Source: Nitrospira sp. CR1.3 (GTDB lineage: Bacteria; Nitrospirota; Nitrospiria; Nitrospirales; Nitrospiraceae). From it: DNA of 54,940 nt. Of the stretch, positions 51,083 through 54,940 are shown one piece after another (position 1 is the stretch's first letter; each line of letters opens with the position of its first letter). The translations under genes and the position numbers were made by a program. Location of the stretch: contig WIAH01000023.1 of the NCBI GenBank assembly GCA_014055525.1, forward strand, positions 1 to 54,940, written 5' to 3'. The notes under the pieces were generated by a model. That model made no database searches. It had not been told where the DNA came from and saw nothing but the letters and a program-made list of their open reading frames with translations.

Positions 51083-52078
51083 CTAAACGGAAATCCGTTC
51101 GACGATGTTGCGAGTCACCTGACGCTTGCGACGATCGTATAGCTGCGTCGTCCTCGGGTCCGAGTGCCCTAGCAGGAATTGAACGTCCTCTATCGGAACG
51201 CCTTGCGTCAACAGGTCAGTAGCGGTCATGGCCCGAAATGAGTGACAGGAGAACTGTTTGACAGGCAAGTCAGCGTCAATCAGCCGGCGCTTGACCATGC
51301 GTAGAATATCGTTGCCGGTCAGACCTCGTGAGGACAAGCGACCGCTCCTCCCGTTAGCAGAACGAAACAACGATGTGCTTTCATCCGTCGTGGCGACATT
51401 CTGCAAATACTCCTTAACGAAGCACTCAAGGTCGTGCCTTGCCGGAATTTGTCGGACACTTCCTCCCTTTTCGTCGAAGCGAAACAACCATTGCCGTCCA
51501 TCCGTGTAGAAATCAGATCGTCGAAGGCGAGCGATGGCTCCAGCGCGTGCAGCTGTATAGATCAAGACGGCAATGATGGCCCGGTCTCGCCTTCCAACGA
51601 TGGAGTGCGTCGAAATCGACGCGAGGACATGCCTGGCTTGGGCGACCGAAAGTGCCGGCGTCAATCCCTCCGTAATCCGATATCGGGGACCACGCACCGA
51701 GGCTGCTGGATTGATTGGGACAACATGGCGGACGACGAGTCGGTCAAAGAGGTGGCGGATGGCTGCCAGATGGAGTTTTTGCGTAGGCTTGGAAGCCGGT
51801 TGCCCATGAGATGAATGTAGAGCACGGACGTAGCCGGCGACATGCGTAGGCATGATGCCGTCGAGCCGCAGTCCGGCATTCCGGCTCCAAGCGAGAAATC
51901 GATCGATCGCATGCCGATACGCCTTGCGGGTGTTGTCGTTGGAAAGCTCGGCTTCCAGAAATTCGTCGTAAGCATAAGCCGCCATCCGACCAGCCGCTTC
52001 AATCAGCTCAGGTAAACATCGCTCGGCCGGATGGGCGATCTGTCCTAAGACGGTGGGTAGCCGATTTTCGTCATTCAT
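51083..52078 (-). CDS. tyrosine recombinase (second integrase)
   Basis: The 331-residue enzyme has a core-binding domain (FLEAELSNDNTRKAYRHAID, then RFLAWSRNAGLRLDG) and a complete catalytic domain. Present are Arg in TAARAGAIARL, a Lys-bearing EKGG hairpin, the HxxR box CHSFRAMTATDLL, LLGHSDP and the nucleophile tyrosine in TTQLYDRRKR. Start taken at MNDENRLP (52078), because the longer frame to 52237 is low-quality. It differs clearly from the first integrase, so it belongs to another family and probably resolves or moves the plasmid part. No tRNA fragment is visible next to it. Confidence 0.85.
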   Translation of the reverse strand: MNDENRLPTVLGQIAHPAERCLPELIEAAGRMAAYAYDEFLEAELSNDNTRKAYRHAIDRFLAWSRNAGLRLDGIMPTHVAGYVRALHSSHGQPASKPTQKLHLAAIRHLFDRLVVRHVVPINPAASVRGPRYRITEGLTPALSVAQARHVLASISTHSIVGRRDRAIIAVLIYTAARAGAIARLRRSDFYTDGRQWLFRFDEKGGSVRQIPARHDLECFVKEYLQNVATTDESTSLFRSANGRSGRLSSRGLTGNDILRMVKRRLIDADLPVKQFSCHSFRAMTATDLLTQGVPIEDVQFLLGHSDPRTTQLYDRRKRQVTRNIVERISV

Positions 52079-52306
52079 AACCGTGTTCGATTCGTGATGC
52101 GCAAGTGCCGAATAACATCCTTTATGTGGCATGAAACGAGTTGGTTGACCAGTCTTTTTCATCCGGTGCGCACACATGTTCACCGGGCCTTGGAGGTACG
52201 TGAACCGGTGCAGTAGAACAATGTTATGTGCTGGCAAACACGCGAGTTAGCGCAAACGAAGGACTTGCACAGGCGGCGGAATTAGGGGGAGGTGTGTTGC
52301 TGCTGG

Positions 52307-52999
52307 CTATGCTGCCCGGTGAGCCGTTCCCGCAACTATCGGCCGTTTGAAGACAATGCAATACTCGTGCTGGATTCGTGGGTCCTCCATCGCCGCATAC
52401 TGAACGCCGTCGGACCGGCAATGGTGCTGAGTCTTGATGATTACCGAGCGAAGTTGACCGAGTTCACCCTCCCAGTTCAGCACGTCCCGCACAATCGGGA
52501 AATACTGGCCCCGCCGGCGGACATCTCCGACCAGGACGGCAAGCCGTCCACCTGGTTTGACCGCCATGTAGCAGCGAAGCAAACATACTCGCAAGGCGTC
52601 GCGAAAGAGCGGGTAATCCGGCAAGTTGCTTAAATCGTCGGTGTGGTCGCCGTAGCGGATGATGTTCCAATACGGAGGGTGAATCCACACGAGGTCATGC
52701 CGTCCGGGGATATCCTCTTGAAGCAGGTTGAAGCCATTCCGGAGGTCACCGCCCCAGTACGCGATTTGGTGCTTGGACCCTTTGTTCCACCACCCAACCA
52801 AGTCGCGGCTGGTGCCGGAACCCTCCATCGGGTCCGCTATGCTCCAAGGCCGGTAGCGAATAATCAGGCTCTTGAGCAGGCGACCGTCACAGTTGCCGCG
52901 GTAGCGGGCGTCGCCCCAAAGTGGGCAGCGGTCGGGGTATGAAACGATGGAGCTATCTGTTGTTTTGGAAAGTGTGGGCGGCTTTGCGGCGTTGGGCAT
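52307..52999 (-). CDS. DNA methyltransferase (N4/N6 type)
   Basis: The 230-residue protein has the SAM motif ADPMEGSGTSRDLV near 55-68 and a catalytic motif VWIHPPYWNIIRYG near 105-118 (HPPY in place of the usual DPPY/NPPY). AVKPGGRLAVLVGDVRRRG and the strand-helix that follows are typical of this fold. No target-recognition domain is obvious, so it looks like an orphan methyltransferase of plasmid or phage style that may protect the element from restriction. Same direction as the recombinase 228 nt downstream. Confidence 0.75.
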   Translation of the reverse strand: MPNAAKPPTLSKTTDSSIVSYPDRCPLWGDARYRGNCDGRLLKSLIIRYRPWSIADPMEGSGTSRDLVGWWNKGSKHQIAYWGGDLRNGFNLLQEDIPGRHDLVWIHPPYWNIIRYGDHTDDLSNLPDYPLFRDALRVCLLRCYMAVKPGGRLAVLVGDVRRRGQYFPIVRDVLNWEGELGQLRSVIIKTQHHCRSDGVQYAAMEDPRIQHEYCIVFKRPIVAGTAHRAA

Positions 53000-53055
53000 G
53001 TTCCTCCGTTAAGTTGGCAAGAGATTGCCCGGCGACGCTGTCGCCGGGCGAACGG

Positions 53056-53457
53056 TCACAGGTTGGGGTCCACGGTCAGTTTGGAGCGTGAGTGTCGGGT
53101 TGTCGGTCCACCGAGCCAGCGGTCGAGCGTCGCGACATCCTCGAAGATGTGTCCGGACCGATGCTCTGCGGTCGGATAGTCCTCAGCTGCGTCCTCGAAG
53201 AGATAATCGACGACCTTGTGCATCGCCTCCAGCACTTCGTCCGGAAGCAATTCGGTCGTCCCGTATCGACAGCCATTCGACTCCATCGCCGGCGTGATGG
53301 AGAGAACGGTTAGGTTTTCCTCCATCAGCCGCCATTCGGCGACGTCACCCGCCTTGAGCAATCGGGCAAGGCATTCGGCTCCGCCCGGCGTAGGGGCGTC
53401 GACAACGAATGTTCCACGGCTGAGTTGGGTCAATGAAAGGGCAATTTGGTATTTCAT
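53056..53457 (-). CDS. unknown 133-residue protein
   Basis: The protein begins MKYQIALSLTQLSRGTFVVD and continues with GGAECLARLLKAGDVAEWRL and LPDEVLEAMHKVVDYLFEDA. It has normal composition, a likely alpha/beta fold, and no motif I know. It lies in a run of minus-strand plasmid-type genes from 54351 down to 51083 and probably shares their transcript. Confidence 0.6.
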   Translation of the reverse strand: MKYQIALSLTQLSRGTFVVDAPTPGGAECLARLLKAGDVAEWRLMEENLTVLSITPAMESNGCRYGTTELLPDEVLEAMHKVVDYLFEDAAEDYPTAEHRSGHIFEDVATLDRWLGGPTTRHSRSKLTVDPNL

Positions 53458-53514
53458 GGTCTCCTTGTTTGTTGATGCCGCTGCACGGATACGTGCAACG
53501 GCGTGTTCTTCATT

Positions 53515-53784
53515 TCAATAGTCTTCCGGCAAGAGGATGGTCGTCGCCGAGCGGTCCGCCTCGGTGATAATCCAGAACTTCGTGCCGTTGCGGTCCTCGT
53601 ACACCGAGAACAATCGCAGGTGCCTCGGCAGCGAGAACTCGTTCTCTCGCCAGTCCTCCGGCCCGCAGTTGCCCCAATCGCCCGCGACATGACGCCGAAG
53701 CGACGATTGAATGTCGTCGTCGTGTAACGTGTTTAGGGCATTGGGTGTGATGACGGTTCGGCCTAGTTCAAACTTAACTGTCAT
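53515..53784 (-). CDS. small plasmid-type conserved protein, 89 residues
   Basis: Start at MTVKFELGRTVITPNALNTL (ATG 53784) because AAGGAG lies about 10 nt upstream. The protein continues RRHVAGDWGNCGPEDWRENE and FWIITEADRSATTILLPEDY. I recognise this pattern as a widespread small protein on plasmids and conjugative elements, often near antirestriction or DUF932 genes; it has no settled function. It overlaps the end of the gene upstream by 11 nt, so they are coupled. Confidence 0.75.
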   Translation of the reverse strand: MTVKFELGRTVITPNALNTLHDDDIQSSLRRHVAGDWGNCGPEDWRENEFSLPRHLRLFSVYEDRNGTKFWIITEADRSATTILLPEDY

Positions 53785-54043
53785 GGAATTCGGTCTCCTT
53801 AGGAGGTGCTTTGACATTGCTGCCTTCCCTCAGACGCCGAATCTCGTCCCTGACCCAAGATTCAACCATCATTAGGTAGTCATGAGCTACGCCGCCGGCG
53901 TGAATTCCTATGCACTCGCGGAGTTCATCGTCCATGCGGCCAAAGAAATGAGCCAATGTGTTTAGAACCCAAATTGGCATCCGAACACAGGGCTCTCCTT
54001 CGTGGTTCATATCGTTCAAACCGTTTCCATTTTTGTTTGTCAT
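53774..54043 (-). CDS. unknown small protein, 89 residues
   Basis: The protein (MPIWVLNTLAHFFGRMDDEL, then AHDYLMMVESWVRDEIRRLR) is helical. It overlaps the following gene by 11 nt and the previous one by 4 nt, which supports it being a real member of the operon. No family recognised. Confidence 0.55.
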   Translation of the reverse strand: MTNKNGNGLNDMNHEGEPCVRMPIWVLNTLAHFFGRMDDELRECIGIHAGGVAHDYLMMVESWVRDEIRRLREGSNVKAPPKETEFHDS

Positions 54044-54351
54044 GTGTTATTCCTCCTGACACGGTCGATCTGCTCGTTGCGGCCGACCGAAGTTGTTTCC
54101 ATTTGCGAGAGGCCACAATCCCTAAGGACGGCGGCCAGTCCATTCACATCATCGCCCATCAACTTCGCCATTGCGGCGACGGTGACGAGCTTCAATTTTT
54201 TCTCAGGGTCAAGTTGCGGTTTCGCCGTAGGGCAGGACGGGCAGTGCTGAATCAATCCGCCCCTTCTCCTGAATGCGTCTGGCTCCTCCTGGAGCACGTA
54301 CGCGATGTCCCAAGGCTCGCCGCAGCGAGTGCAAACAAGGTCCATAGTCAT
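54040..54351 (-). CDS. zinc-ribbon plasmid protein, 103 residues
   Basis: The protein begins DLVCTRCGEPWDIAYVLQEE and later has HCPSCP, a two-part zinc-ribbon pattern, with charged helix and DPEKKLKLVTVAAMAKLMGD after it. Similar CxxC-GEPWD proteins are common on plasmids and integrative elements. ATG 54351 (or 54345) is used. It is the first recognisable gene of the minus-strand operon. Confidence 0.65.
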   Translation of the reverse strand: MTMDLVCTRCGEPWDIAYVLQEEPDAFRRRGGLIQHCPSCPTAKPQLDPEKKLKLVTVAAMAKLMGDDVNGLAAVLRDCGLSQMETTSVGRNEQIDRVRRNNT

Positions 54352-54940
54352 CCTTGAAAATGCCGACCGTCCCCCAACGCTCGGCGTTCAACTCGTGGGC
54401 TTGAAACCCGGGAACTGCTCAACCCCGGAGGCGAGGCATTCGCGGTTGTCAAGAGTCGTGAACGGATGTTCAAATCTGATGAGGAATCGCGGGGGCTCTC
54501 GCCCCGAAATGCAAATAGACCGTAACATATATTTAGCACATTATGCAACAGTGCATTTTGTTTTTCTTGTGAAATTGAATCCTTCGATTTGAACATCGCT
54601 CGCTAATTGGAGGTGGAGGTATCCTCAGGTTTTTGATTTTCGCAGACGGTTCGTCGGTTTCGTCCAACGTCAACCAGTAAATCGCCTGCATCGTGGCCCG
54701 GCGGAGTGAAGCGTTGATTTCAAGACACAATTGCTTGATAGCCTGAAGAATGTGATTTCGCGTAAGAGCTTCGCAGGACACGACTGCACTCCGTCATAAG
54801 CATCGTTGCGAAAGTACACAACCACCGAAGTTTCTGGGCAAACACGTTCCGGAGAATTGCGTTCTTCGGTGGATGGCTCAACGCGTTCGGCCGTTATGGC
54901 GAAGCCCCCTCGGGGATGGGAGGGGGCGAGCATCGGGGAG
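54352..54940. other. right-edge stretch without a convincing gene
   Basis: About 590 bases at the window edge hold no frame I trust. A minus-strand frame at 54533-54781 (ending ILQAIKQLCLEINASLRRAT onwards) has a partly helical look but no support. A more AT-rich patch near 54520-54580 may carry the promoter of the minus-strand operon at 54351. Confidence 0.35.

Noticed and set aside
1..54940. CRISPR arrays, rRNA genes, complete tRNA genes or intact insertion sequences.
   Set aside because: No regular spacer-repeat pattern, rRNA-like sequence, full cloverleaf or transposase gene was seen by reading; a dedicated scan was not possible.

Overview
The window is GC-rich and almost fully coding. 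It looks like accessory DNA (a plasmid, an integrative element, or elements in tandem) from a planctomycete, probably of the Phycisphaerae type. The lineage guess rests on a DUF1580 gene, a secreted protein with a dockerin-like tail of the GDMNCDG...PFV style, a Ser/Thr kinase with a helical C-terminus next to an ECF sigma factor and a zinc-finger anti-sigma-like protein, and a tyrosine recombinase with an NQLRH motif. This is inference from protein style, not from a marker gene.

Layout. (1) 0.1-9.4 kb is the element backbone: a VirD4/TraD-type coupling ATPase, two winged-helix proteins (one like replication-relaxation proteins), small planctomycete proteins, a ParA plus small DNA-binding partner, and a probable replication initiator with iteron-like repeats at its start. 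(2) 9.7-15.7 kb is a chromosomal-style cargo block: LuxR-type regulator, two secreted proteins, kinase, ECF sigma factor and anti-sigma-like protein. (3) 15.8-17.2 kb is a tyrosine recombinase next to the 3' half of a tRNA-Gly(CCC) gene, which is a clear attachment-site signature. (4) 17.4-21.2 kb is a three-gene Lamassu-type defence operon on the minus strand with a Cap4-like nuclease effector. (5) 21.2-24.1 kb starts with about 1.6 kb lacking convincing genes. Part of it looks like a large structured RNA, perhaps a group II intron remnant, and it is followed by small genes with very strong ribosome binding sites. (6) 24.2-35.0 kb is a compact BREX-type-3-like operon: DUF499 ATPase, short PglZ, DUF1156 methyltransferase, an unknown 165-residue protein and an SNF2 helicase. 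(7) 35.1-41.6 kb is a convergent, tightly packed four-gene operon: an unknown small protein, a DUF2130 coiled-coil protein with a nuclease-like motif, a nitrilase-fold protein with an intact E-K-C triad, and a large zinc-hook SMC-like ATPase. I do not recognise this set as a named system, so it is the best candidate for something new. (8) 41.8-54.4 kb is plasmid-type housekeeping: DUF932, a 1,541-residue methyltransferase-strawberry-notch helicase, a cupin, a membrane protein, a Cro/CI-type regulator, a second tyrosine recombinase, a DNA methyltransferase and small plasmid proteins.

How it fits together. Regions 1, 3 and 8 maintain and move the element. Regions 4, 6 and 7 are three adjacent anti-phage or anti-plasmid modules, so the centre is a defence island of about 24 kb. 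An apparently real 125-residue gene lies in another frame inside the linker of the strawberry-notch protein (44155-44532) and is the most unusual local structure. No rRNA, complete tRNA, CRISPR array or complete insertion sequence was seen.
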